From Sporolactobacillus sp. THM19-2 (GTDB lineage Bacteria; Bacillota; Bacilli; Bacillales; Sporolactobacillaceae): a stretch of 64,000 nucleotides of DNA. The stretch lies in contig NZ_SEMC01000002.1 of the NCBI RefSeq assembly GCF_004153195.1, forward strand, positions 248,001-312,000. The letters run 5' to 3'. The notes beneath the pieces are model-generated. The model did no database searches. It saw only the letters and a list, made by a program, of their open reading frames with translations, and was not told where the DNA came from. Position numbers and translations under genes: made by a program. This document shows positions 17,458-25,849 of this stretch, in pieces. Each line of letters begins with the position of its first letter. The stretch's first letter is position 1.

Positions 17458-18192
17458 TCAATAGTCCACGCTTTCCAGATATAAGCCGCGCGCTTCTGCC
17501 AGCCGCCCGGTCCGATTTCTTTTTTTTGCCTTCAGGATTTCAGGAACCTGATCCGGGTCAAGCCGGCAGAGCCCCGCTTCGATCAATGAACCGACTATTT
17601 TCCTGACCATGTTATAGAGAAAACGATTACCACAGATCCGGATCTGGATCAGACCGTCCTGCTCTTCAATGTTCAGAGACGTGATCCGGCAGACAGACGA
17701 CTTTTTCTTTGATTTTGCATTTGAATAAGCGGTAAAATCATGCTCCCCGATAAAAAAAGAGGCTGCCTTCTGCATCCTGCCCAGATCCAGTTTCTCCGGA
17801 ATATGCATGCTGTATTTTCGCAGAAACGGATGTGAATAATCCCCGTTCCAGATCTTATACAGATAGGTTTTTCCTTTGGCATGATAGCGTGCGTGAAAGC
17901 GTTCAGGAACCCTGGTGATGCGCGTGATACTGATATCTTCCGGCAGATAATGATTGAGAAAATTCTTGATCCCGTCTCCCGTCTGAGGGGTGTCCAGCCT
18001 GACATTTGCGACCTGTCCCAGCGCATGGACCCCGGCATCGGTCCGGCTGCTTCCGACTATTTCCACTGGCCTGCCTTCAAGCTGCGACAGAGCCTGTTCA
18101 ATTTTCCCCTGAATCGTTTTTTCCTCTGCGCCGAGACGCTGCCAGCCTTTATATCGCCCGCCGTCATATTCAATCATCAATTTATAGTTCAT
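17458..18192 (-). CDS. truA: tRNA pseudouridine(38-40) synthase
   Basis: Isomerises uridines 38-40 in the tRNA anticodon arm. 244 residues. The catalytic aspartate is in SSRTDAGVHALGQ near residue 53. Other TruA landmarks are MIEYDGGRYKGWQR at the N terminus, RFHARYHAKGKTYLY, and RFLYNMVRKIVG. It overlaps the 3' end of the DUF2075 gene by 11 bp on the same strand. This is not the usual ribosomal-protein neighbourhood of truA. Confidence 0.95.
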   Translation of the reverse strand: MNYKLMIEYDGGRYKGWQRLGAEEKTIQGKIEQALSQLEGRPVEIVGSSRTDAGVHALGQVANVRLDTPQTGDGIKNFLNHYLPEDISITRITRVPERFHARYHAKGKTYLYKIWNGDYSHPFLRKYSMHIPEKLDLGRMQKAASFFIGEHDFTAYSNAKSKKKSSVCRITSLNIEEQDGLIQIRICGNRFLYNMVRKIVGSLIEAGLCRLDPDQVPEILKAKKRNRTGRLAEARGLYLESVDY

Positions 18193-19438
18193 AACCGGAT
18201 GTCCGCCGCCTTTGTAAGGATAACAGCCTGTGCCTTAATTTCGGATCGCTGGCATACAGGTATAAACCGCGTACACCACGCGTCATCAGTACATTGATTG
18301 AATTCAGAATGATCCGTTCTTTGATTTGATCCGGGCTGTCAAGATCTGAGCGATTGACAAAAGCTGCCTGGTCCTGATATTTATCAATATCGATCAAGAG
18401 CCTGTCCCGCCCCTCATCATAAGAAACCGACGGTCCGAGAATCACTCCGACGTAATTCAGATCAAACCCCTGAACCGTGTAAACGGAGCCGACTTCATCA
18501 ATCGTGTCCTCTCTTTCCGCCCATGCCTTTTTCGCCGTCGGTTTATAGCGATCCCATCGGCACACGAAATTTTTCTCCCGGATAAAATAGTCCCTGCCAT
18601 CCAGTTTATATGGGTAATCATACGTCGCGACCATCCGGGAAAGGTGAACCCGCGCATTTTTTTCCTTGATGGCGTGGTACATGTCCCCCGGATCAGCAAA
18701 AGTACGAAAATCAAACGCCTGTTTTTCAGGAAACGGAACAATCTTCTTATGTACGAACTGATCAATCCATTTCAATACATCTTCATGGGCATGCATTCTG
18801 AATTGCCGCGTCAGGGAACAGGACACCGTCGGATATTGACCGATGATCTCCTGAAGAGAGGACGTGCTCCAGTGACTTTTCAGCTTCAATACCTGCTTCT
18901 CGTCGAAAACCATCACAACCACCCGGCTGAGTTTCAGTATTTCTTCCAGCTGATTGTTCTGATAAAAACGGTTATATTTATCGCTTTTCGTAAGTAGTAA
19001 ATGTGCTTCATCGATCAGCACAATATCCGCACGGGCTGCCTTTTTATGCATTTGATTAATAAAGGTGGTCGGCCTCTCAAAGTCTTTTTTCCGGACATGT
19101 TTCAGCTTTTCAGAAATGTTCCTGTAAAGTTTTAACATTTCCGGGTGATTCACAATCAGACGGTTATCTGTCTGATACAGCGGGCCTGCGACATCGCTCC
19201 GGGACTGTGTCTGAATCTCGTTAAAAACCGTGTTCAGCAACACACTCTTGCCGGTCCCCGCATCCCCGTGAATGACGAATACCGACGCTTTCCGGCCCGA
19301 TACATGCGCCCTGCAAAATTTGATAATTTTATCTTTCAACGTTTTCTGTTCTTCTGACAGCGTCCTGAACGGAGAAAGTTTAACGATCGATGCGTTTTCA
19401 CGTTCCCGCTGAACGGCCTTGTTATCTGAAAGGTGCAT
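18182..19438 (-). CDS. DUF2075 (Schlafen group 3-like) DNA/RNA helicase-type ATPase
   Basis: About 418 residues. Walker A GDAGTGKS at residues 58-65, Walker B IVLIDEAHLLL around 145, a Q/R-type motif LTRQFRMH, and motif-VI-like VYTVQGFDLNYVGVI with LLIDIDKYQDQ. This is the DUF2075 arrangement of superfamily-1-like NTPases. Substrate and role are unknown; relatives are often discussed with nucleic-acid stress or defence. The start is the ATG seven bases after AGGAG. It lies upstream of truA with an 11-bp overlap, and divergent from an SDR gene. Confidence 0.75.
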   Translation of the reverse strand: MHLSDNKAVQRERENASIVKLSPFRTLSEEQKTLKDKIIKFCRAHVSGRKASVFVIHGDAGTGKSVLLNTVFNEIQTQSRSDVAGPLYQTDNRLIVNHPEMLKLYRNISEKLKHVRKKDFERPTTFINQMHKKAARADIVLIDEAHLLLTKSDKYNRFYQNNQLEEILKLSRVVVMVFDEKQVLKLKSHWSTSSLQEIIGQYPTVSCSLTRQFRMHAHEDVLKWIDQFVHKKIVPFPEKQAFDFRTFADPGDMYHAIKEKNARVHLSRMVATYDYPYKLDGRDYFIREKNFVCRWDRYKPTAKKAWAEREDTIDEVGSVYTVQGFDLNYVGVILGPSVSYDEGRDRLLIDIDKYQDQAAFVNRSDLDSPDQIKERIILNSINVLMTRGVRGLYLYASDPKLRHRLLSLQRRRTSGYEL

Positions 19439-19546
19439 ATTTCGTCTCCTGCAAACACATATTATTACCGATTTTAACACAGAAAAGCCATTTATTCGAA
19501 AAAGTAACCTGAGACGAACCATAAAATAATTGAAAGAGGGAGTTAC

Positions 19547-20440
19547 ATGAGCATTCAGTCACCTGTTGAAAATCCAAAGAAGCTTTATACCTCTGGCACC
19601 TATCCGAAACAGGAACAGGCAAGGCCCGGACTTCAGTCAAAAATGATTCCGGTACCTGACTGTGGTGAAAAAACCTATAAGGGATCCGGACGTCTGCAGG
19701 GACGAAAGGCACTGATTACCGGCGGCGATTCAGGGATTGCCCGGGCGGCAGCTATTGCTTATGCCCGCGAAGGAGCGGATGTGGCCATCCACTATTTGCC
19801 TTTCGAACAGCCGGATGCTGATGAGGTTAAAACGCTGATTGAGGAAGCCGGTCAGAAAGCCGTTCTTATTTCCGGGGATTTATCTGATGAGGCCTTTTGC
19901 AGAAAAATGGTGGAAACCGCTCAAAAAGAACTCGGCGGTCTTGATATTCTGACACTTGTTGCCGGCGTCCAGCAGGCCTATAAAAGCTTCGAAGACGTGG
20001 AAACAGATATGCTTCGGAAAACATTTGAAGTCAACGTCTTTTCCATGTACTGGACGGTGAAAGCCGCGCTGCCCTTTTTGCCAAAAGGCTCCGCCATTAC
20101 AACCACATCGTCGATACAGGCTTACGCGCCAACGCCGGACCTGATCACCTATTCACCGACAAAAGCCGCCATTGTTAATTTCACTAAAGGACTGGCTGCC
20201 GAACTCGCTCCCAGGGGCATCCGTGTCAATTCAATCGCTCCCGGTCCGATCTGGACACCCCTGCAGATCTGTGGCGGGCAGCTCTCCGGGAACATTCCGA
20301 AATTCGGCCACGAGACGCCTTTCAAACGTGCCGGCCAGCCGGCCGAGCTTGCCGGGACCTACGTCCATCTTGCCTCCAATGAAGCAAGTTACATCACCGC
20401 GCAGGTCTTCGGCATCACCGGTGGCTTACCGATTGCCTGA
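19547..20440 (+). CDS. SDR family oxidoreductase (YhxC/YdaD/YghA-like)
   Basis: 297 residues. A long N-terminal extension ([12 protein letters not shown] ...) precedes the Rossmann domain, as in the YdaD/YhxC group. The cofactor motif reads GGDSGIARA where the family normally has [17 protein letters not shown] supplies Ser and YSPTKAA the catalytic Tyr-xxx-Lys. Probably an NAD(P)-dependent alcohol/aldehyde oxidoreductase; the substrate is unknown. AGAGGGAG precedes the ATG. It has its own terminator. Confidence 0.85.
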   Translation: MSIQSPVENPKKLYTSGTYPKQEQARPGLQSKMIPVPDCGEKTYKGSGRLQGRKALITGGDSGIARAAAIAYAREGADVAIHYLPFEQPDADEVKTLIEEAGQKAVLISGDLSDEAFCRKMVETAQKELGGLDILTLVAGVQQAYKSFEDVETDMLRKTFEVNVFSMYWTVKAALPFLPKGSAITTTSSIQAYAPTPDLITYSPTKAAIVNFTKGLAAELAPRGIRVNSIAPGPIWTPLQICGGQLSGNIPKFGHETPFKRAGQPAELAGTYVHLASNEASYITAQVFGITGGLPIA

Positions 20441-20449
20441 GTTACTGAA

Positions 20450-20482
20450 AAAACTGTCATTCGCAGAGGATGACAGTTTTTT
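20450..20482 (+). terminator. Intrinsic terminator of the SDR gene
   Basis: AAAACTGTCAT/ATGACAGTTTT perfect 11-bp stem, followed by TT and A/T. Confidence 0.88.
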
Positions 20483-20629
20483 ATTCCACTTTCCGGATCT
20501 TTAAGGCTTTCGCTACTTCATGAAAAGCGGGAAAAGGGCGTCGTTCGGCCACTAAGCTGTACCTGCTTCAAACGATGCTGGCGGTTGAAGGCTAAGGGTT
20601 CGGAGCGCTCATAACAGGCGTCCGGTCGC

Positions 20630-20825
20630 AATAAGCGGAAATTTTCCGGTTAAGTGCAGAATAAAAAGGGTTTCAGAGTATCATAAGCGGAATTTTTCCG
20701 GTTACGCATTGAAAAATCCTCTATTTCCACATTTTCCGAGTCAATAGACGGAATTCCTCCGTTTATTGAAGCTCGCGTTTACCCTTTATTACTAAGTTAA
20801 ACGGAATTTTTCCCCCTGATTTAGG
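20630..20825 (+). repeat. Four-palindrome intergenic element, copy 1
   Basis: Four imperfect palindromes of about 22-25 bp, of the type ATAAGCGGAATTTTTCCGGTTA, start at about 20631, 20683, 20744 and 20798 (steps 52, 61, 54). The third is AATAGACGGAATTC followed by CTCCGTTTATT. The whole block aligns with the reverse complement of 38998-39192, including AGTCAATAG(A/G)CGGAAT. It follows the SDR terminator and contains no gene. Confidence 0.7.
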
Positions 20826-21239
20826 GAACCACCTGTCAGCAATGCCAGACCTTTTTTCTGCGCAAATCATCTGTCCAAAGTGTTGAAATGCGGAAGTCGA
20901 ACAGATCAAGCCGATCATCTCATGACGGTCCGTACACTGCTTCAACGTTTTCTAAATACCGATCAAGAAAAAGCACCATCCTTCGATGACGTGACAGCTG
21001 CGCACGACCAACGGTATGGAAACGCCTGGATGAGGCATTCCGACGTTGGAGTGCGTCAACCGAATATTCCTCAATCGGAACTCAGTGACCCGCCTTAAAT
21101 GAAAAACAGCGGGGGGATCGCCGTGATTTGGTCATGACAGATCATGGAAAGTGGAGGGTGCAATAACTCCAGGAGCAGCATCAAAATCGAAAGTGACCGC
21201 TTTTATCAGGGACTGACCCTGGTTCCCCAATGGCCGGTA
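20826..21239. other. Intergenic remainder, no recognised gene
   Basis: About 410 bp. An open frame at 20880-21098 (plus) has no recognisable product and no convincing start site. The stretch may be decayed DNA like the one at 39 kb, but nothing can be named. Confidence 0.4.
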
Positions 21240-21488
21240 TTAATCAAAATCATTTTCTTCCTCTATTTTTATGATTCTCCCTGACCTTGCAAGAATCTCC
21301 ACTTCGAATATTCTGTTTTCCGGTGTTAGAATGAAAACTTCATAAATCAGCATACCATTTTCTAAATCCATATCTACATGCAGAATTGTCCCAGGTACAC
21401 GCTGAAGGGCAATTTCCTGAGCTTGTTGCATTGTAATTCTTTGCCTGTACATCGGCGTCGGATTATCATGATAAAAATTTTCATACAC
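21240..21488 (-). CDS. PepSY-domain small protein
   Basis: About 82 residues: ITMQQAQEIALQRVPGTILH followed by VDMDLENGMLIYEVFILTPENR-type strands, the classic single PepSY domain, thought to act as a small binding or inhibitory module. No signal peptide is visible, which is unusual because many PepSY proteins are exported. The perfect AGGAGG lies inside an upstream ATG-led frame, so the start is taken as the GTG nine bases after it. Confidence 0.7.
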   Translation of the reverse strand: MYENFYHDNPTPMYRQRITMQQAQEIALQRVPGTILHVDMDLENGMLIYEVFILTPENRIFEVEILARSGRIIKIEEENDFD

Positions 21489-21655
21489 TGAAAATTTCCT
21501 CCTCATTAAAAGATTCAACCCATTTATCCATATGTATCCGACAAATTTTTGGTGCAACAAAAAAGCCCCTGTCATGTGGACTTTTTATTTTGATTCCATT
21601 TAATGTTTTGAATAGGTTCATACACCAAAAGTATGTGATTTAAGGAGAGGAAGTC

Positions 21656-21715
21656 ATGACACCATTTAAAGGGGATTTAGCCGGAAAGGTAGAAGCGTCA
21701 AAGACATTGAGATGA
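21656..21715 (+). CDS. Possible 19-codon small ORF
   Basis: An ATG eight or nine bases after a strong AAGGAGAGG site opens MTPFKGDLAGKVEASKTLR and a TGA stop. The last codons lie in the 5' arm and loop of a 13-bp hairpin. No homologue is recognised; the good ribosome-binding site is the only support. Confidence 0.3.
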   Translation: MTPFKGDLAGKVEASKTLR

Positions 21716-21729
21716 ACTTTGACGCTTCT
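21691..21729. terminator. 13-bp hairpin after rlmH
   Basis: AGAAGCGTCAAAG/CTTTGACGCTTCT. It lies 10 bases past the rlmH stop (minus strand) and also overlaps the end of the small plus-strand ORF. Neither side has a strong T run, so terminator function is uncertain. Confidence 0.45.
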
Positions 21730-21738
21730 TAACAGTGC

Positions 21739-22218
21739 TCACTTATGATACGGTTCTCCCCGGATAATCTTAAACGCCCGGTAAATCTGTTCGATCAGGA
21801 TCAGACGCATCAGTTGATGAGGAAAGGTGAACGCTGAGAAGGAAAGTTGAAAATCAGCGCGATGCAGGACCTCATCACTCAGCCCGTTTGACCCGCCGAT
21901 AACACATGTAATATCGCTGTGTCCGTATGTAGCAAGTTCACCGATTTTTTTTGCGAAATCTTCTGAAGACAGCTGCCTGCCCTGTATGGCGAGGGCTATG
22001 ACATAGGTCTGAGCGGGAATCTTCTTTAGCAGACGATCCCCTTCTGCCTGTTTAATCTGCCTGATCTCAGCCTGAGATAATGTTTCCGGTGCCCTTTCAT
22101 CGGCCACTTCGGTAATCGATACACGAGCATATGAACGCAGCCGTTTACTGTATTCTTCAATGCCCAATCTGAAATATTTTTCCTTTAGTTTCCCTACACA
22201 AAGAATATGGATATTCAC
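21739..22218 (-). CDS. rlmH: 23S rRNA (pseudouridine-1915-N3)-methyltransferase
   Basis: SPOUT-family methyltransferase acting on 70S ribosomes (former YydA/YbeA). 159 residues, the usual length. Landmarks: [20 protein letters not shown] near the N terminus, [11 protein letters not shown] (SAM-binding knot region), and the C-terminal [20 protein letters not shown], which is nearly invariant. Located beyond htrA as in other Bacillales. Confidence 0.97.
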   Translation of the reverse strand: MNIHILCVGKLKEKYFRLGIEEYSKRLRSYARVSITEVADERAPETLSQAEIRQIKQAEGDRLLKKIPAQTYVIALAIQGRQLSSEDFAKKIGELATYGHSDITCVIGGSNGLSDEVLHRADFQLSFSAFTFPHQLMRLILIEQIYRAFKIIRGEPYHK

Positions 22219-22243
22219 AACTTATCCCAACCTTATACATGAG

Positions 22244-22627
22244 TTATACACAGAACTTATGCACATATCCACAGGCACTATCCACATTATGTATGGAATC
22301 AGGCGTTTGCTACGACATATGCCTGTCGAAAAAAGTCAAACTCTGTCCCCCTGTGGATAATTGCTCCCTGGTTCATGAGCAAAATGGTTTTTATCGTTTT
22401 CTTAAACCGTTTTGAGCAGAGACTGCCCTGTCACATAGATCCTGCATATAGGGGAAATGACTGATCTCACACATCATCTCTGCATCAGGCGGCCTTTATT
22501 GCAATATGCACACATCTTTTTCATTTTAGCACAGGATTCTGAAATTTTTTTGCAGTTATCAACTGTTTGCTACCGATTGTGCATAACTTGTTTATAAGTC
22601 AGGCACTTCATCCACAGGTTATCCCCA
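22244..22627. promoter_or_regulatory. DnaA-box cluster between rlmH and htrA
   Basis: Matches to TTATNCACA: 22244 (TTATACACA), 22257 (TTATGCACA), 22265 and 22278 (8/9), 22352 (TGTGGATAA), 22578 (TGTGCATAA), and near matches at 22608 and 22619. The 550-bp gap holds no gene. B. subtilis also has an origin-proximal DnaA-box cluster upstream of yydA (rlmH), reported to modulate initiation; this looks like the equivalent site. Confidence 0.75.
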
Positions 22628-22721
22628 CGCAGCCCATTTTGCAAAAAATCATTTGAATTCAGAAGCCCCGAAGAAAGGGGAGTACCGCACAGTAAATCTG
22701 ACGCTGAAATTTTAAAAAAAA

Positions 22722-22746
22722 TAGCCTCCGGTTTAACCGGGGGCTA
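22722..22746 (-). terminator. Intrinsic terminator of htrA
   Basis: TAGCC/GGCTA and CCGG/CCGG stem around TTTAA, followed on the minus strand by TTTTTTTT. Confidence 0.85.
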
Positions 22747-22769
22747 CCTGTTATTTCATTCTATGTTGA

Positions 22770-24011
22770 TCAAGAAAAGGTCTTGCTTCCAAGCTTCAGC
22801 TGTGTACTGTGTAATCTACCGGCACGGTAGTATTTAATATTGACCGTCTGACCGGCATGAAGATGTGTATACATATACGTCGAGAACTCGATATAACTTT
22901 TTATTTTATGGTTCTCGATCTGAGTGATTACATCTCCAGGTTCCAGTCCGCTCCTTGATGCCGGACTCCCCGTCTGGACATCCGTAACAACCAGACCTTG
23001 TTTCACATTACCGGGGAGCTGGAGCTGACTTGCCTCGTCTGCAGGTACGAGCGACAGGTCCACAATACTGATTCCGAGCATTGGCCGCTGTATTTTACCT
23101 GTTTTTTCAAGCTGGCTGATTACGGGTTTTGCCGTATCGATTGGAATGGCAAAACCGATGCCTTCGACAGAACCGTCACTGCTTGATCCGGTTGATGCAA
23201 TTTTCGATGAATTAATACCGACCACCTGTCCGGCGATATTAACCAGCGCTCCGCCACTGTTTCCGGGGTTAATCGCCGCATCGGTCTGCAGGACCTGTGC
23301 TTCCATTGATGTACTGTTCGTTTCCACAGGAATCGTCCGGTTGGTCGAACTGATGATACCTTCCGTTACCGATCCGGAAAAACCGAGCGGATTCCCGATG
23401 GCAATGGCCGTTTCCCCGCGTTTCAGTGCTGAAGAGCTCCCGAATTCTGCAATGGTTTTAATATTGGATGAAGGAATACGCAGAACGGCCAGATCGTAAA
23501 GCGCATCTTTCCCCAGAACCTTAGCTTCCACCTTGTCATTATCGTTCAGCCGAACCTCGACTCTGCTGGCACCGGAAACGACATGATTGTTCGTTACAAT
23601 ATAGGCGTAGGGTCCGGCCCGTTTATAAATAATGCCTGAACCGATACCGGTTTCCGTATACTGATTATCGAAAAAATTAGCCTGTTGCAGGTTAATTACG
23701 GCAACGACAGCCGGAGACACCTTATCAACTGCATCAGTAATCCGTGACGTGACGTTTACCCTGACATCGCGATTAATCGACGGATTTAACGTATTCGTTG
23801 TATTCTGATCTGTTGAACCGGTCGTCACTGAATAAGGCAGAATGCCCAAATCGGAGAGTACCGGTGCGAAGATCAAAAAGCAAACCATACCGACAACTGC
23901 GCCGATAAAGCCGGCAAGGAACCAGGCACCCCGTCCTCTCCCGCCTCTTCGTGCGGGTCGTGAACCGTTGTCTGGTCTCTCATTTGGGTGGTCCTCATCA
24001 TAAAATCCCAT
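22770..24011 (-). CDS. htrA: Membrane-anchored serine protease, HtrA/DegP family
   Basis: 413 residues. A Gly/Arg-rich cytosolic N terminus, one membrane segment (about residues 28-50), a trypsin-like domain with His in VTNNHVV, Asp in LYDLAVL and Ser in NPGNSGGALV, then a C-terminal PDZ domain (GLEPGDVITQIENH). It degrades misfolded exported proteins. Last gene of the wal region, corresponding to B. subtilis yyxA/htrC, separated from walJ by 179 bp. Confidence 0.95.
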   Translation of the reverse strand: MGFYDEDHPNERPDNGSRPARRGGRGRGAWFLAGFIGAVVGMVCFLIFAPVLSDLGILPYSVTTGSTDQNTTNTLNPSINRDVRVNVTSRITDAVDKVSPAVVAVINLQQANFFDNQYTETGIGSGIIYKRAGPYAYIVTNNHVVSGASRVEVRLNDNDKVEAKVLGKDALYDLAVLRIPSSNIKTIAEFGSSSALKRGETAIAIGNPLGFSGSVTEGIISSTNRTIPVETNSTSMEAQVLQTDAAINPGNSGGALVNIAGQVVGINSSKIASTGSSSDGSVEGIGFAIPIDTAKPVISQLEKTGKIQRPMLGISIVDLSLVPADEASQLQLPGNVKQGLVVTDVQTGSPASRSGLEPGDVITQIENHKIKSYIEFSTYMYTHLHAGQTVNIKYYRAGRLHSTQLKLGSKTFS

Positions 24012-24190
24012 ACCGATAATCCTCCTCTACTCACATTGCTATCAGAATCGAAAGGCGCATCCTCGATTTATCCTTTAAGCTTAATGTAGCACCAATCACT
24101 ATTCTTATGAAAATTATGTGACTATTTTTATAAACATCAAAAACAGCGGATGTTTTCCCAAAGGATCTCCGTATACAGGATCATTTAAAC

Positions 24191-24979
24191 CTACATCGCC
24201 TTCAAATCCGTCGCATGCTCCGGATCCGTATCATAAAGGCTCAGATCCCGCCCAATACGGAGCCCCTGATCTTCAAGGCGCTGCCCGACGCTCATTCTGG
24301 CCAGTTCTTTCATATTATTGTCCCGGCTCAGGTGGGCCAGATACACGCTCTTCGTCCGATTACCCAGTACCTCTGTCAGCGCAATCCCTGATTCATCATT
24401 GGATATATGACCGGTATCCCCCAGAATTCTCCGCTTAACACTCCAGGGATACCGACCCATCATCAGCATTTCCGTGTCATGGTTCGCTTCGATCACATAA
24501 GTATCTGAATCTCGGATTAATCCTTTGATATGATCGGAAACATAGCCAAGATCTGTGAGAAGCGTCATCTTTTTACCCTGGTCATGAATCACATAGAACA
24601 TGGGATCCGCGGCATCATGCGACACTGAAAAAGATTCAATATCAAGATCTCCGAAACTTTTTACCGAATTGGCACGAAAGGTAAACTTCTGCTCAACCGG
24701 AATGCGGCCAATCGTCGACGCCATTGCCTGCCAGGTTTTTTCATTGGCATAAACCGGTGTATGAAAACGCCGGGCGAAAACACCTAACCCGCGCACATGG
24801 TCACTGTGCTCATGCGTAACCAGTATGGCATCGATATCTTCCGCTTTTTTCCCTATTTCACCCAGAAGGGCAACCATCTTCCTGCCACTCAGTCCGCAGT
24901 CAATCAGCAGTTTATGCTGCTGCGTTTCAATATAAAGTGAATTTCCTGTACTTCCGCTCGCAAGTACGCTGTACTGCAT
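24191..24979 (-). CDS. walJ: Metallo-beta-lactamase-fold exonuclease-type protein WalJ
   Basis: About 262 residues. ASGSTGNSLYI at the N terminus and the metal motif VTHEHSDHVRGLG (HxHxDH), followed by further His/Asp ligands (FSVSHDAADP, ANHDTEML, HLSRDNN), define the YycJ/WalJ family. It has been linked to coordination of division and replication and to DNA repair in Bacillus. An ATG seven codons earlier is inside the ribosome-binding region, so the later ATG is used. Lies 63 bp after walI. Confidence 0.93.
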   Translation of the reverse strand: MQYSVLASGSTGNSLYIETQQHKLLIDCGLSGRKMVALLGEIGKKAEDIDAILVTHEHSDHVRGLGVFARRFHTPVYANEKTWQAMASTIGRIPVEQKFTFRANSVKSFGDLDIESFSVSHDAADPMFYVIHDQGKKMTLLTDLGYVSDHIKGLIRDSDTYVIEANHDTEMLMMGRYPWSVKRRILGDTGHISNDESGIALTEVLGNRTKSVYLAHLSRDNNMKELARMSVGQRLEDQGLRIGRDLSLYDTDPEHATDLKAM

Positions 24980-25042
24980 GGTCTGTCTTCCTCTCTCCAC
25001 GGCCTGTCCCCTCAGGCCGCTTTCTCATCTGTCTGTTTCAGA

Positions 25043-25849
25043 TTATTCGATGGACTGAAGATTACCCGAAACAGCGTTAATAAAATATTCAGAAGTTCCC
25101 TGTTTCGTCTTGACATGAATACTCCAGGCCGGGATAAAAATAAGAGGATCCGATCCGGCATCACCAACCAGATTTACGTAACCAAGTTCTATCCCGGTAA
25201 TGCGCGGCTGCTCATTATCCAGAAGGTCTGTTGAATTCCCCAGATTACTAATTGCACGAGCTGCACTGATCACATCAACCGTATTGGACTTTTTAAAAGT
25301 AAAATAACTTTGCCTGTAGCCGGTGATCTGGTTATCGGTCACGGTGAACTCAAGCATTTGCACATTGCTGCGTTTACTGATGAACACCGGTCGCCCATCG
25401 TACAGCTGAGCATAGTCCATTGTTCCGGTTTCCTTATTCGACTGCCAGTATGTATAGTTCTGACCCTGGTAAACAAGATTCAGAAGACGTTTCTGCAGTT
25501 CGATGCCGTTCGATTGAGCTTTAACCGGCTGATCGAATGTGCTGTGCAGCTGCATGCCGTCATCCTCTATGCCGACTTTCTGACGGACCGTTGCGCCGGT
25601 CGGATTAACCAGATTGGTCACATTTTCCTTTTCTTTCGAAAAATCTGTTCGTGTCCCTCTGAGAAAAGTTACATCCTGCGGTGTCGAGGGCAATTCTGTT
25701 TCAATTCGAAATGAATTAGTCCCGGTTGTCGATCCGGCTGGCCCTTCCATTCCTTCATCCTGCTGTCTGAGATAAAGTTCAAAGATCAGGAAGGCATCCA
25801 GAAGGAGAAAGCAGATGATAAAGATCGATTTTGTCTTACTCCAGTTCAT
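25043..25849 (-). CDS. walI: Regulatory membrane protein WalI (YycI)
   Basis: About 268 residues. A short cytosolic start MNWSKTKSIF, a single membrane segment IICFLLLDAFLIFELYL, then an extracytoplasmic domain. YycI with YycH binds WalK in the membrane and restrains its activity. Translation is coupled to walH (4-bp overlap), and AAGGAG lies 11 bases before the ATG. Confidence 0.93.
   Translation of the reverse strand: MNWSKTKSIFIICFLLLDAFLIFELYLRQQDEGMEGPAGSTTGTNSFRIETELPSTPQDVTFLRGTRTDFSKEKENVTNLVNPTGATVRQKVGIEDDGMQLHSTFDQPVKAQSNGIELQKRLLNLVYQGQNYTYWQSNKETGTMDYAQLYDGRPVFISKRSNVQMLEFTVTDNQITGYRQSYFTFKKSNTVDVISAARAISNLGNSTDLLDNEQPRITGIELGYVNLVGDAGSDPLIFIPAWSIHVKTKQGTSEYFINAVSGNLQSIE

Noticed and set aside
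20630-20825. CRISPR-like array
   Set aside because: The repeated units are imperfect, differ from each other and vary in spacing; no leader and no cas genes are present in the window.
20880-21098. 72-codon plus-strand frame
   Set aside because: No ribosome-binding site and no family resemblance; probably chance or decayed sequence.
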